Source: Nocardiopsis flavescens (GTDB taxonomy: Bacteria > Actinomycetota > Actinomycetes > Streptosporangiales > Streptosporangiaceae). Taken from it: 64,000 nucleotides of DNA. A program made the position numbers and the translations under genes. This document shows, in pieces, positions 49,665 to 58,484 of this stretch. The stretch is from the NCBI RefSeq assembly GCF_900141985.1, contig NZ_FQZK01000001.1, positions 62,001-126,000 on the forward strand, read 5' to 3'. Below the pieces are notes generated by a model. That model did no database searches and was not told where the DNA came from. It worked only from the letters and a program-made list of their open reading frames with translations. Every line of letters begins with the position of its first letter. Positions within the stretch are counted from its first letter, which is position 1.

Positions 49665-51140
49665 TCAGGGCGCCCCCGGGTCCCGGCGCAGCCCGTCCGC
49701 CCCCGGGCGCCCCTCCAGCTCCAGGACGCGGTCCGAGGGCGGCCGGCCCTGCCGGCGCCGCACCTCGTAGGCCGCCAGGGCCACCGCCACCGCGCCCAGC
49801 GACGCCAGCAGCGCCGGACGCTGCTCGGGGATCACCAGCATCGCCGCGCCCACCACCACCAGGCCGGCCAGCGCCGCCCACGTCAGGTACGGGAACGGCC
49901 GCACCGCGAACCCCAGCCGCTCCGGCTCGCGCGTGCGCACCCGCCGCCCCACCACCAGCTGCGAGGCGCAGATCGTCACGAACAGCACCAGCAGGATCGC
50001 GCCGATCGAGGCCACCAGGAACGGGAACACGTGCCCGGGGAACAGGTACTCGGCCACCGCCGCCACGTACCCCACCACCGTGCCCAGCAGGATCGCCCGC
50101 ACCGGCACGCCGCGGCCGTTGGCCCCGCTCAGCACCCGCGGGGCGTCCCCCTGCCGGGTCAGCGTGAACAGCATCCGCGAGGAGGTGTACATGGCGGCGT
50201 TGAGCACGCTCAGCACCGCGACGAACACCACCGCCTCCATGACCGCGGCGGCACCCGGGACCCCCACGTGCTCCATGGCCGCCACGAACGGGCTCACCCC
50301 CGGCTCCACCGTGTTCCAGGGCAGCACCAGCACCACGACCGCGATCGAGGCCACGTAGAACAGGCCGATCCGCCATAGGACGCTGGTGACCGCCGAGGCC
50401 ACCCCGCGCTCGGGCTCGGCGCTCTCCCCGGCGGCCACGGTGATGATCTCCACCCCGCCGAAGGCGAACAGCACCACCACGGTCGCCCCCAGTACGGCCG
50501 TCCACCCCCGGGGCGCGAACCCGCCGTGCTGCCACAGGTTGGCCAGCGAGTTCCCGTCCGCGCCCTGCCACAGCCCCAGCGCCCAGGCGCCGCCGATGAA
50601 CAGGAACGCCACGATGGCGGCCACCTTGACCGCGGAGAAGAGCGACTCCGTCTCGGCGAAGACCCGCACCGAGACCAGGTTGGCCGCCGTCATCGACAGC
50701 AGCACCGCCAGCGCCAGCACCCAGGCCGGCACACCCGGGACCCACCCCGACAGGATGGTCGCGCCGGCCACGGACTCCGCGGCCACCAGCACCGCGTACA
50801 TCCACCAGTACACCCAGCCGATGGTGAAGCCCGCGCGCGGGCCGAAGGCCAGGCGGGCGTAGTCGGAGAAGGAGCCGCCGGCCGGCACGGACACGACCAT
50901 CTCGCCCAGGGCGCGCAGGGTCACGAAGACCAGCGCCCCGGCCAGGGCGTAGGAAACCACGGCGGCGGGCCCGGCCGCCTGCACGACCGCTCCGGAGCCG
51001 ATGAACAGGCCCGCCCCCACCGAGCCGCCGATGGCGATGAGCGCCATGTGGCGGCGGCGCAGGGTGTGGGCCAGGCCGGCGGCGGCGGGCTTCTTCGGGG
51101 TGTGCGCCTCGGGATCGGGCGGCGTCGCACTGCTCGTCAC
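49665..51140 (-). CDS. APC-superfamily amino acid permease (AAT family)
   Basis: 491 residues, 12 transmembrane helices. Opening R-R-R-H-M-A-L-I-A-I-G-G-S-V-G-A-G-L-F-I, then G-E-M-V-V-S-V-P-A-G-G-S-F-S-D-Y-A and G-F-T-I-G-W-V-Y-W-W are the amino acid transporter (GabP/AroP/ProY/D-serine) signature. It brings an amino acid in with H+. The exact substrate cannot be read; members with this F-G-P motif include GABA and D-Ser/D-Ala/Gly carriers. GTG start at 51140; single gene. Confidence 0.92.
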   Translation of the reverse strand: MTSSATPPDPEAHTPKKPAAAGLAHTLRRRHMALIAIGGSVGAGLFIGSGAVVQAAGPAAVVSYALAGALVFVTLRALGEMVVSVPAGGSFSDYARLAFGPRAGFTIGWVYWWMYAVLVAAESVAGATILSGWVPGVPAWVLALAVLLSMTAANLVSVRVFAETESLFSAVKVAAIVAFLFIGGAWALGLWQGADGNSLANLWQHGGFAPRGWTAVLGATVVVLFAFGGVEIITVAAGESAEPERGVASAVTSVLWRIGLFYVASIAVVVLVLPWNTVEPGVSPFVAAMEHVGVPGAAAVMEAVVFVAVLSVLNAAMYTSSRMLFTLTRQGDAPRVLSGANGRGVPVRAILLGTVVGYVAAVAEYLFPGHVFPFLVASIGAILLVLFVTICASQLVVGRRVRTREPERLGFAVRPFPYLTWAALAGLVVVGAAMLVIPEQRPALLASLGAVAVALAAYEVRRRQGRPPSDRVLELEGRPGADGLRRDPGAP

Positions 51141-51317
51141 CCCACCAACACTAAGAGCACACCCCCACCCCGGGACGCACCAAACCCTCCCAGAACGCCC
51201 TATAAGTCCCCATTGGGGGACACATCACACCCCTCCGGGAGGCGGCCCCGCCCCGCGCCACGCCCTCCCCACCACGGGGGAGGCGCACCCCCGCCGCCCT
51301 GTGCCACCATCACCCCT

Positions 51318-52616
51318 GTGCGCCACCTCATCCGCCCGCTCACCACCGCGGCACGCCCCTTCACCAGCCCCCACACCTACCGGCGCTGGGCCTACCTCGT
51401 CATCGGCGGCGCACTCCTGACCCCCTTCGCCACCGCCGCACTCGTCCTGGCCACCCTCGTCACCGGCACCGGCACCGCCCAGAACCCGCCCGGCCCCGCC
51501 GGCTGGCTCCTGGCCCTGGCCCTCACCCTGGCCGCCCTGGCGGCCACCGCCCGCATCCCCGGCGTCGCCACCGCCCAGCACCAGCTCGCCCGCGCCCTCC
51601 TGCGCGGCCCCCTGGACCGCCTCCCCGACACACCCCCCACCCCCGGGGCCCGCGCCGCCCTGTGGCTGTGCCTGCACACCCTCACCGGCATGGCCGTCTG
51701 CCTCATCACCATGACCGGCCTCACCGAATCCGCCCTCCTGGCCGTCGCCCCCCTGGTCGGCGACCCCTACACCGTCTCCCAGGGCCCCTTCACCCTCCTG
51801 GGCCACGGACCCCTCACCCCCGCCCAGCGCCTGGCCGGCCCCCTCCTGGGCCTGGCCCTGCTCGCCGCCCTCACCGCCGCCGTCGCCCTCACCGGCCACC
51901 TGCTCTCCCTGCCCGCACCCCGCCTGCTGGGCCCCTCGCCCGCCCGACTGCTCGCCGACGCCCAAGCCCGCGCCCGCACCCTGGCCGAACGCAACCGCCT
52001 GGCCCGCGAACTCCACGACTCCCTGGGCCACGCCCTGTCCGTGGTCACCCTCCAGGCCGCCACCGCCGCCCGCCTGCTGGACAGCGACCCCGAGTTCGCC
52101 CGCCAGGCCCTCACCCACATCGCCGACCAGGCCCGCACCGCCACCGCCGACCTCGACCACGCCCTGGGCATCCTGCGCGAGGACACCCCCGCCCCCACCG
52201 CGCCCCCGCCCGACCTCACCGACCTGGACCACCTGGCCGCCACCGCCGACCACACCGGCACACCCCTGCACCTGACCCTGAACGGCGACCCCCGCACCGT
52301 CCCCGCCCTGCTCTCCCGCGAGACCTACCGCATCGCCCAGCAGGCCCTCACCAACGCCCTCACCCACGCACCCGGCCACCCCCTCGACCTCACCCTGCAC
52401 ATCACCCCCCGCCACCTGCGCCTGAACGCCCGCAACCCCCTCCCGCGCCGCACCCCCCTCACCCGCCGCCGCACCGGCGGCCGCGGCATCACCGGCATGC
52501 AGGAACGCGCCCACCTGCTCGGCGGCACCCTCACCGCCGGACCCGACCCCGGCGCCGACCCCCCGCACTGGACCCTGGACCTCACCCTGAACTGGAAAGA
52601 CACCGACACCCCATGA
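51318..52616 (+). CDS. two-component sensor histidine kinase, NarL-partner (HisKA_3) type
   Basis: 432 residues. Four membrane helices in the first 200 residues, then the HisKA_3 dimer helix with the phospho-acceptor His233 (R-E-L-H-D-S-L-G-H) and a HATPase domain (about 315-425: Q-Q-A-L-T-N-A-L-T-H-A, G-R-G-I-T-G-M). The third codon base is nearly always C, more extreme than in the left-hand genes. GTG start, likely leaderless (CACCAT ends 7 bases upstream). It overlaps the response-regulator gene by ATGA. The signal is unknown. Confidence 0.9.
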   Translation: MRHLIRPLTTAARPFTSPHTYRRWAYLVIGGALLTPFATAALVLATLVTGTGTAQNPPGPAGWLLALALTLAALAATARIPGVATAQHQLARALLRGPLDRLPDTPPTPGARAALWLCLHTLTGMAVCLITMTGLTESALLAVAPLVGDPYTVSQGPFTLLGHGPLTPAQRLAGPLLGLALLAALTAAVALTGHLLSLPAPRLLGPSPARLLADAQARARTLAERNRLARELHDSLGHALSVVTLQAATAARLLDSDPEFARQALTHIADQARTATADLDHALGILREDTPAPTAPPPDLTDLDHLAATADHTGTPLHLTLNGDPRTVPALLSRETYRIAQQALTNALTHAPGHPLDLTLHITPRHLRLNARNPLPRRTPLTRRRTGGRGITGMQERAHLLGGTLTAGPDPGADPPHWTLDLTLNWKDTDTP

Positions 52617-53260
52617 TCCGGATCGCCCTGGTCGACGACGAAGCCCTCATCCGCGCCGGCCTGGCCGCCCTCATCGGCGCCGAACCCGACATGGAGGTCG
52701 CCGGCCAGACCGACGACGGCGCCGGCGTCCCCGACCTCATCACCCGCACCCGCCCCGACCTGGTCCTCATGGACGTGCGCATGCCCCGCCTGGACGGCAT
52801 CCAGGCCACCCGCACCCTCACCGCCCGCCCCGGCGCACCCCGCGTCCTGGTCCTGACCACCTTCGACAACGACGCCCACGTCTGGGACGCCCTGCGCGCC
52901 GGCGCCACCGGATTCCTGCTCAAGCGCACCCCGCCCGAGGACATCCTCTCCGCCATCCGCATCGCCCACCGCGGGGACACCCTGCTCTTCCCCACCGCCC
53001 TGCGCGCCCTGGCCGCCACCCGACCCGCCCGGCCCACCCCCGCCGCCCGCGCCGTGGCCGCCCTCACCCCCCGCGAGTCCCAGACCCTCACCCTCATCGC
53101 CCAGGGCCTGACCAACACCGAGATCGCCCACCGCCTGCACCTGGGCACGGAGACCGTCAAGACCCACGTCTCCAACATCCTCACCAAGCTCGGCGCCCGC
53201 GACCGCACCCAGGCCGTCATCGCCGCCTACGACTCCGGACTCGTCCGGGCCCGCGGCTGA
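52613..53260 (+). CDS. NarL/FixJ family response regulator
   Basis: 215 residues. The receiver domain (1-120) has the acidic pair D8-D9, the phospho-acceptor Asp54 (V-L-M-D-V-R-M-P) and the late Lys in L-L-K-R. A LuxR-type HTH follows (about 150-210: L-T-P-R-E-S-Q-T-L, T-N-T-E-I-A-H-R-L, E-T-V-K-T-H-V-S-N-I-L). Overlaps the sensor-kinase stop, so the two form a standard pair. Targets not visible; the immediate next gene (methyltransferase-like) has its own start region. Confidence 0.93.
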   Translation: MIRIALVDDEALIRAGLAALIGAEPDMEVAGQTDDGAGVPDLITRTRPDLVLMDVRMPRLDGIQATRTLTARPGAPRVLVLTTFDNDAHVWDALRAGATGFLLKRTPPEDILSAIRIAHRGDTLLFPTALRALAATRPARPTPAARAVAALTPRESQTLTLIAQGLTNTEIAHRLHLGTETVKTHVSNILTKLGARDRTQAVIAAYDSGLVRARG

Positions 53261-53407
53261 CCCGCACCGGGGGAGCGGGGCGAACCCCGACGAACCCACC
53301 CCGCCACCGCACCCGGCACCGCGACACGCCCACCACGAACCCGACACACGGTGACGACGCTGCTACTTTCGGCAATCACACGCCGTCGCACCACTGGGAG
53401 CAGCACC

Positions 53408-54154
53408 GTGCCGACCATCGACCTCGACCACCTCAGCACCCTCTACCGCACCCACCGCGACGGCCTCGCCCGCGCCCGCGCCCACATCCGCACCCTGACC
53501 CCCACCCTGCCGCCCGCCCCCGAATCCGACGACATCGAAGCCGAGATCACCTACCTCCTCATCCGCCACCACACCCCCGACCACGTCGTACGCATCGGCA
53601 CTGCCCACGGCACCGCCACCGCCTGGACCCTGGCCGCCCTGGACCACAACGGCACCGGCGACCTTCACACCTTCGACACCAACGACACCCACCCCCACCA
53701 CCTCCCGCCCGGCATGGACCCCCAACGCTGGAAACACACCAAGGGCGACGTCCGCGCCAAACTCTCCCACCTGCCCCGCCACACCGGCCTGCTCGCCCTC
53801 GACAGCACCCAGGGCGGCTGGTTCGCCCGCTGGTACCTGCACCACCTCCTGCCCACCCTGGCCCCCGACACCCCCATCGCCGTCCACGGCGTCTTCCACC
53901 ACCCCCACACCCCGCCCTTCACCGAAGGCGCCCTCGTCCTGTCCTGGCTCGCCAACAACACCACCGGCTACTTCACCGCCTCCGCCGCCCGCGCCCCCCA
54001 CGCCCACCGCACCCTCACCGACCTCAGGACCGAACTCGGCCTGCACACCCCCCACCCCGCCCGCACCGATCCCGCGATCTTCTTCCACCTGCCCACCCGC
54101 CCCCACCCCGCCTCACCCGCCACCACACGCCCCCGCGCCCACGCCACCCCCTGA
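53408..54154 (+). CDS. class I SAM-dependent methyltransferase-like protein
   Basis: 248 residues. A Rossmann core opens V-V-R-I-G-T-A-H-G-T-A-T-A-W-T, then L-H-T-F-D-T-N-D, resembling methyltransferase-24/O-methyltransferase folds; L-L-A-L-D-S-T-Q replaces the usual acidic strand-4 motif. Substrate unknown, and activity is not certain because the G-x-G-x-G loop is altered. Codons end almost only in C. The GTG at 53408 is chosen for the site TGGGAG. A convergent hairpin follows. Confidence 0.7.
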   Translation: MPTIDLDHLSTLYRTHRDGLARARAHIRTLTPTLPPAPESDDIEAEITYLLIRHHTPDHVVRIGTAHGTATAWTLAALDHNGTGDLHTFDTNDTHPHHLPPGMDPQRWKHTKGDVRAKLSHLPRHTGLLALDSTQGGWFARWYLHHLLPTLAPDTPIAVHGVFHHPHTPPFTEGALVLSWLANNTTGYFTASAARAPHAHRTLTDLRTELGLHTPHPARTDPAIFFHLPTRPHPASPATTRPRAHATP

Positions 54155-54171
54155 CCCCGCACACGAAGAAC

Positions 54172-54196
54172 GGGGGGCGGCCCACGGCCACCCCCC
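54172..54196. terminator. bidirectional hairpin
   Basis: GGGGGG-C-GGCC (54172-54182) pairs with GGCC-A-CCCCCC (54186-54196), one internal mismatch, 3-base loop, between convergent stops at 54154 and 54212. Confidence 0.65.
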
Positions 54197-54211
54197 GCAC
54201 CCGCCCTGCGG

Positions 54212-54982
54212 CTACACCCCGTCCGACCCCAGCGAACGCCCCTCACGCGCCGCCGCGCTCTCACGCACCCACACCACGTCCGCCGCGTCCGACACGATCC
54301 GCGCGAAGTCCACCGGCTGGTCCAGACTCACCATGTGACCCGCACGCGGCACGTTCAGCAACCGCCCCTCCGCACACGCGTCGAAGAACTGCCGCTCATG
54401 GATCCGGAAGTGGTCCCGGGCCCCGTTCACCAACCACACCGGACCCCGGTAGCTCTCCAGCGCCGACAGCGCGTCCATGTCCGAGACCGCGTCGATCACC
54501 GCCGTCGCCGCCTCCACCGCCAACCCGCCGTCCAGCACCGCGTCCGCCGCCGTGTCCCGCAGCGTCAACCGGTGGAACCGCTCGTTGAGCGTCGCCCCCT
54601 TGTCCGGCAACCGCTCCATCAGCACCGACGGGATCCGGTACACCTGCGCCAGCGCCTGCGCCGGCTTGGCCGTACAACTCGCCGCCACCAGGCCCGACAC
54701 CTTCCCCGGCGCCGCCGCGGCCGTCGCGATCGACACGAACCCGCCCAGGCTCAACCCCACCACCAGCGCACGGCCGCCCACACCGTCGATCGCCTCCACC
54801 ACCGCGTCCACCGCGCGCCCCAGCGAGAAGTCCTCACCCCGCCGCGACCCGTGCCCCGGAAGATCCGGCGCCACCACCCGCCGCCCCTGCTCCGTCAGCA
54901 GGTCCACCTGCGGACGCCACATGCTCCCCGACACCCGCAGACCGTGCACCAGAACGATCGGAACGTCCACCGGAACGCTCAT
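54212..54982 (-). CDS. alpha/beta hydrolase
   Basis: 256 residues. V-L-V-H-G-L-R-V-S-G-S-M-W (oxyanion), D-L-P-G-H-G, the nucleophile elbow G-L-S-L-G-G (Ser about 87), and the late His in A-G-H-M-V-S-L-D-Q-P. Typical of the MhpC/haloperoxidase-like group of esterases and C-C hydrolases; substrate unknown. The ATG at 54982 follows GAGGGGTGGGGG. It lies 11 bp after the exonuclease stop, so it is probably the last gene of the recombinase-exonuclease-hydrolase unit. Confidence 0.88.
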   Translation of the reverse strand: MSVPVDVPIVLVHGLRVSGSMWRPQVDLLTEQGRRVVAPDLPGHGSRRGEDFSLGRAVDAVVEAIDGVGGRALVVGLSLGGFVSIATAAAAPGKVSGLVAASCTAKPAQALAQVYRIPSVLMERLPDKGATLNERFHRLTLRDTAADAVLDGGLAVEAATAVIDAVSDMDALSALESYRGPVWLVNGARDHFRIHERQFFDACAEGRLLNVPRAGHMVSLDQPVDFARIVSDAADVVWVRESAAAREGRSLGSDGV

Positions 54983-54993
54983 GCCCCCACCCC

Positions 54994-55812
54994 TCACACC
55001 TGGTAGCGCACCGTCACCGGCGCATGATCGGACCAACGCCCCGCACGGTCGGGATACCGCTCCACACGGCCCTCCACCACCCGCCCCGCCAACCCCGGCG
55101 TGGCCACCTGGTAGTCGATGCGCCACCCCGTGTCGTTGTCGAAGGCACGCCCACGGTAGGACCACCACGAGTACGGGCCCTCCTGGTCCGGGAACAGCCC
55201 CCGCACCACGTCCACGTACCCCGCCTCACCGAACACCCGGTCCATCCACGCCCGCTCCTCGGGCAGGAACCCCGAATTCTTCACGTTCCCGCGCCAGTTC
55301 TTCAGGTCGGCCTCCCGGTGCGCGATGTTCCAGTCCCCGCACACCACCAGATCCCGCCCCCGCGCCTCCAGCTCCTTGCGGCGCTCGACCAGGTAGGGCA
55401 GGAACGTCTTCATGAACCGCTCCTTCTCGTCCTGGCGCTCGGTCCCCACCTCACCCGAGGGCAGGTACAGGCTCGCCACCGACACCCGCCCGAAATCCGC
55501 CTCCAGGTACCGGCCCGACCCCTCGAACTCCGCCTCGCCGAACCCCACCCGCACCGCGTCCGGCTCCACCCGCGAGTACACCGCCACCCCGGCCCGCCCC
55601 TTGGCCGCCGCCGGAGCGAACACCGCGTGCCACCCCGGGGGAGAGGCCACCTCCGCGGGCAGCTGCGACTCCTCCGCCCGCACCTCCTGCAAACACACCA
55701 CATCGGCCGCCGAGGCCGACAACCAGTCCGAGAACCCCGGCGACTTCTTCGCCGCGGCCCGCAACCCGTTCACGTTCACCGTCGAGATCACCATCGTCTG
55801 CTGCACGAACAC
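54994..55812 (-). CDS. xthA: exodeoxyribonuclease III (AP endonuclease)
   Basis: 272 residues, normal for ExoIII. Active-site elements: N-V-N-G-L-R-A, C-L-Q-E-V-R (Glu metal ligand), G-D-W-N-I-A-H (Asp/Asn), and the final S-D-H-A-P-V (Asp/His). It cuts DNA at abasic sites and degrades 3' ends. The start is unsure: GTG at 55812 (4 bp after the XerC-like stop) or the ATG at 55794, where conservation begins (M-V-I-S-T-V-N). Neither has a clear ribosome binding site, so coupling to the upstream gene is likely. Confidence 0.93.
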   Translation of the reverse strand: MFVQQTMVISTVNVNGLRAAAKKSPGFSDWLSASAADVVCLQEVRAEESQLPAEVASPPGWHAVFAPAAAKGRAGVAVYSRVEPDAVRVGFGEAEFEGSGRYLEADFGRVSVASLYLPSGEVGTERQDEKERFMKTFLPYLVERRKELEARGRDLVVCGDWNIAHREADLKNWRGNVKNSGFLPEERAWMDRVFGEAGYVDVVRGLFPDQEGPYSWWSYRGRAFDNDTGWRIDYQVATPGLAGRVVEGRVERYPDRAGRWSDHAPVTVRYQV

Positions 55813-55815
55813 AGC

Positions 55816-56817
55816 CTAGCCAGCACCGCCCACCGCCTCGCCGCGCTCACCCCCGGCCACCAGGCGCCGCACCACCCCGTACGTCCGGTTCGAGGACGCC
55901 GCATCCCGCGTCGCCCGCGCCGTCACCTCGATATAGGCCTGCGACGACGCCACCGACGCGTGCCCCAGCAGGTGCATGATCTCCGTGACCGACGCACCGT
56001 CCTCCGCCAACCGCGTCGCGAACGTGTGCCGCAGCGCGTGCACCAGCGTCCCCCGCGCCACCCGGTCGTTGACCCCCGCGTGCCGGTAGCACTGCCGCAC
56101 CAGGTACTGCAGCCCGCCCCGGCGCAACCCCTCGCCCCGGTTGTCCACCAGCAGCGGATCCGCCCCCGCCACCGACCCGAACCGCTCCCGCCGCGAGGCC
56201 AGGTACGCCTCCAGCAACGCCTCCAACGGCAGCTCGATCGGCAGCACCCGCTCACCACCGCCCTTGCCCACCACCCGCACCCGCATCTCACCCGAGCGCC
56301 CCGACACCGAGTCCACCCGCAGCCCCAGCATCTCCGCCGACCGCATCCCCGTCAGCAGCGCCAGCGCCAACACCGCCAGGTCCCGCTCCGGCCACGGATC
56401 ACGCGCCTTGCGCGCCCCCCGCGCCAGCGCCTCCAACAACCGCTCCGGAGTATCCTCGCCCCGCAACGGCTTGGGCCCCGACGGCCGCACCCGCGGACGC
56501 GGCACCGCCGACATCGGATTGCCCGCGACCACCCGCTCCGACACCCAGAACCCGAAGAACCCGTTCCACGTCGACCACGCCCGCAGCACACTGGACGCCG
56601 CCCGCGTCGCCGCGAACTCCGCGAACGCCCCCCGCAGCACCGCCACGTCCAGGTCCACCCACCGCAGCCCCTCCGGCTCCACCCCCCGCACCCGCGCCGC
56701 GCACACCAGCACCCCCAGCAGGTCCCGCCGGTACGCCGCCACCGTGTGCTCCGACGGCTTGGCCGCCCGCCGCGCCACCAGATACTCCTCCACCGCATCC
56801 ACCAGACGCTCGCTCAT
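55816..56817 (-). CDS. tyrosine recombinase, XerC/XerD-like
   Basis: 333 residues. Core-binding domain 8-95 and catalytic domain 120-310 with Arg159 (G-M-R-S-A-E-M), Lys185 (G-K-G-G-G), His260 and Arg263 (H-A-L-R-H-T), His286 (L-L-G-H-A) and the nucleophile Tyr295 (A-Y-I-E-V). All catalytic residues are in place. It may resolve chromosome dimers or be an integrase relict; the usual actinobacterial xer neighbours are not here. GGGGGG lies before the ATG. It precedes xthA by 3 bp. Confidence 0.88.
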   Translation of the reverse strand: MSERLVDAVEEYLVARRAAKPSEHTVAAYRRDLLGVLVCAARVRGVEPEGLRWVDLDVAVLRGAFAEFAATRAASSVLRAWSTWNGFFGFWVSERVVAGNPMSAVPRPRVRPSGPKPLRGEDTPERLLEALARGARKARDPWPERDLAVLALALLTGMRSAEMLGLRVDSVSGRSGEMRVRVVGKGGGERVLPIELPLEALLEAYLASRRERFGSVAGADPLLVDNRGEGLRRGGLQYLVRQCYRHAGVNDRVARGTLVHALRHTFATRLAEDGASVTEIMHLLGHASVASSQAYIEVTARATRDAASSNRTYGVVRRLVAGGERGEAVGGAG

Positions 56818-56958
56818 CCCCCCAGCATTCCCGATCCCGGCCCCCGCCGCCCACCCAGCACGGCCGCCGGAGGGAACACACGTTCCCCGGACACGGGAAA
56901 GGGCCCCCGCGGCACCCGCCGCGAAGGCCCCACACCGCCCCACAGGGGACGGAACCCG

Positions 56959-57261
56959 CTACAACGCCTCCAGACCCGCCAGATAGCGGCGCACCAGGCG
57001 CCGACCCGCATAACGCTCCCTGCGGTTGGCCGCCCGCACCATCCCCTGCCACTCAGCCGTGCACGAACGCCTGTTGCACCCCGCGCAGCAGGACCGCCCC
57101 AGCATCACACCGGGGTCCTCCCAACCGCACCGCGTCCCACCCCGCTCAGGGAAGAACCGCTCCGGCAGGTCGCACGGACCGAACCGGTGATCGTGAACGA
57201 CACCCGGACCGTGCTCGACATGGCGCACCCACAGCGGCTTGGTGCTGTCCGTACGGGACAT
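56959..57261 (-). CDS. small Cys-rich protein, unrecognised
   Basis: 100 residues with six Cys: 30, 45, 58, 59, 62 and 67 (C-x14-C-x12-C-C-x2-C-x4-C), plus a basic C-terminus (R-R-E-R-Y-A-G-R-R). The spacing suggests a metal site, zinc finger or iron-sulfur, but it does not match the WhiB signature (no G-V/I-W-G-G turn after the Cys set). GAGAGGAACGAG precedes the ATG. It may be a small DNA-binding or redox protein; function unknown. Third codon bases are G-rich as in its neighbours. Confidence 0.7.
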   Translation of the reverse strand: MSRTDSTKPLWVRHVEHGPGVVHDHRFGPCDLPERFFPERGGTRCGWEDPGVMLGRSCCAGCNRRSCTAEWQGMVRAANRRERYAGRRLVRRYLAGLEAL

Positions 57262-57408
57262 CTCGTTCCTCTCGGAACCCGCCGCCCGCACCCCGGACCC
57301 TCCGGACGGACGGCCGGATCCTCCGCCTCACGCCCCTCACCCCCCGCCGCACGCACATGGACCCCGGACGATACCCCCGCCCCCGGACACCGACAAGGGG
57401 ACGACCCC

Positions 57409-58365
57409 TCACCGCCCCAGGTCCACCCCGCCCGCGAACGGCGACTCCCGCCACCCCCGCACCGCCGGCACCAGGTACCGCCCCAACGACGGCATCCGCG
57501 GCACCAGCGCCAGCGCCGACAGCACGCACAGCATCCCCACCGCGTTCACGAACCCCAGCACCCGCCCGTCCAGCACCCGCAGCCCCTCCCGCCGCGCACC
57601 GCCGTCATAGGCCGCCACCAGCTCCGGATCCAACCCCGCCAGATCCCACTCCACCGGACCCAGCGACACCAGCTCGAAATCCGCGAACCGGTCGCCCCCC
57701 ACCCCCCGGAACACGTTCGCCGGGGGAGAGTCACCGTGCACCGGACGCACCCGCACCCCCGGGAACACCTCCTCGAACACCGCCCGCGAGCGCACCACCG
57801 GCCCCAGCACCGCCCACTCCCGCCGCGCCCGCTCCAGATCCGTCGCCCCCAACAGCTCCGGACACCCCTCCAGCACCCCGAAAGCCTCCTCCACCGCCCC
57901 CGGACCCACCGCCCCCAGGAACGGCAACCGCCCCGGATACCCCTCCAGCGCTGCGTGCAGCACCGCCGTCTCCCGCGCCTGCGCCGCGTAGTCGGGCCCG
58001 CGCCCCCGGTCCTCCTCCCAGAACCGCCAGAACGTCATCGAGAACCCGTCCCGCAGCACCGGCTCCCGCGGCACCAGCGGACTCGGATCCACCACCGGCA
58101 CACCCCGCCCCGCCAGCCACGCCGCCACATCCAGCTCCGCACGCTGGCGCCGCCCCAACTCCTCCGGACCCGTGGACCCCGGCAGCACCGTCGGCACCCG
58201 CGCCACCACCGGCGACGGCGCCAGGTGCACCACCACCGAGAACAGGTCGTGCAGCACCCGCGCCTGCGCCACCTCCACACCCAGAGCCCGCCCAGCACCG
58301 ACCGCCGCGTCCACCGCGGCCGCCGAACGCCGCGCCACGTCACCCTCCGTCACATAATCCGCCAT
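57409..58365 (-). CDS. aminoglycoside phosphotransferase-family protein
   Basis: 318 residues. The catalytic loop V-H-G-D-S-P-P-A-N-V-F and the metal site F-A-D-F-E mark the APH/choline-kinase fold; R-V-P-T is probably near the nucleotide strand. The family phosphorylates small molecules or antibiotics; the substrate is unknown. GGGAGGA lies before the ATG at 58365. It diverges from the DUF4037 gene at 58485. Confidence 0.85.
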   Translation of the reverse strand: MADYVTEGDVARRSAAAVDAAVGAGRALGVEVAQARVLHDLFSVVVHLAPSPVVARVPTVLPGSTGPEELGRRQRAELDVAAWLAGRGVPVVDPSPLVPREPVLRDGFSMTFWRFWEEDRGRGPDYAAQARETAVLHAALEGYPGRLPFLGAVGPGAVEEAFGVLEGCPELLGATDLERARREWAVLGPVVRSRAVFEEVFPGVRVRPVHGDSPPANVFRGVGGDRFADFELVSLGPVEWDLAGLDPELVAAYDGGARREGLRVLDGRVLGFVNAVGMLCVLSALALVPRMPSLGRYLVPAVRGWRESPFAGGVDLGR

Positions 58366-58484
58366 TGCGTCATCCTCCCACCCCGCCCGCGACAGCCCCG
58401 CCACCGGGGGAGAGGCGCCCCCAGCCCTCCGGCCCCGCGGAAAACCACTCGCCCCTCCCCGGGACATCCGGCACGGTGGGCCGC

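Noticed and set aside
56959..57261. WhiB-like regulator
   Set aside because: Six Cys but wrong spacing and no G-[VI]-W-G-G turn.
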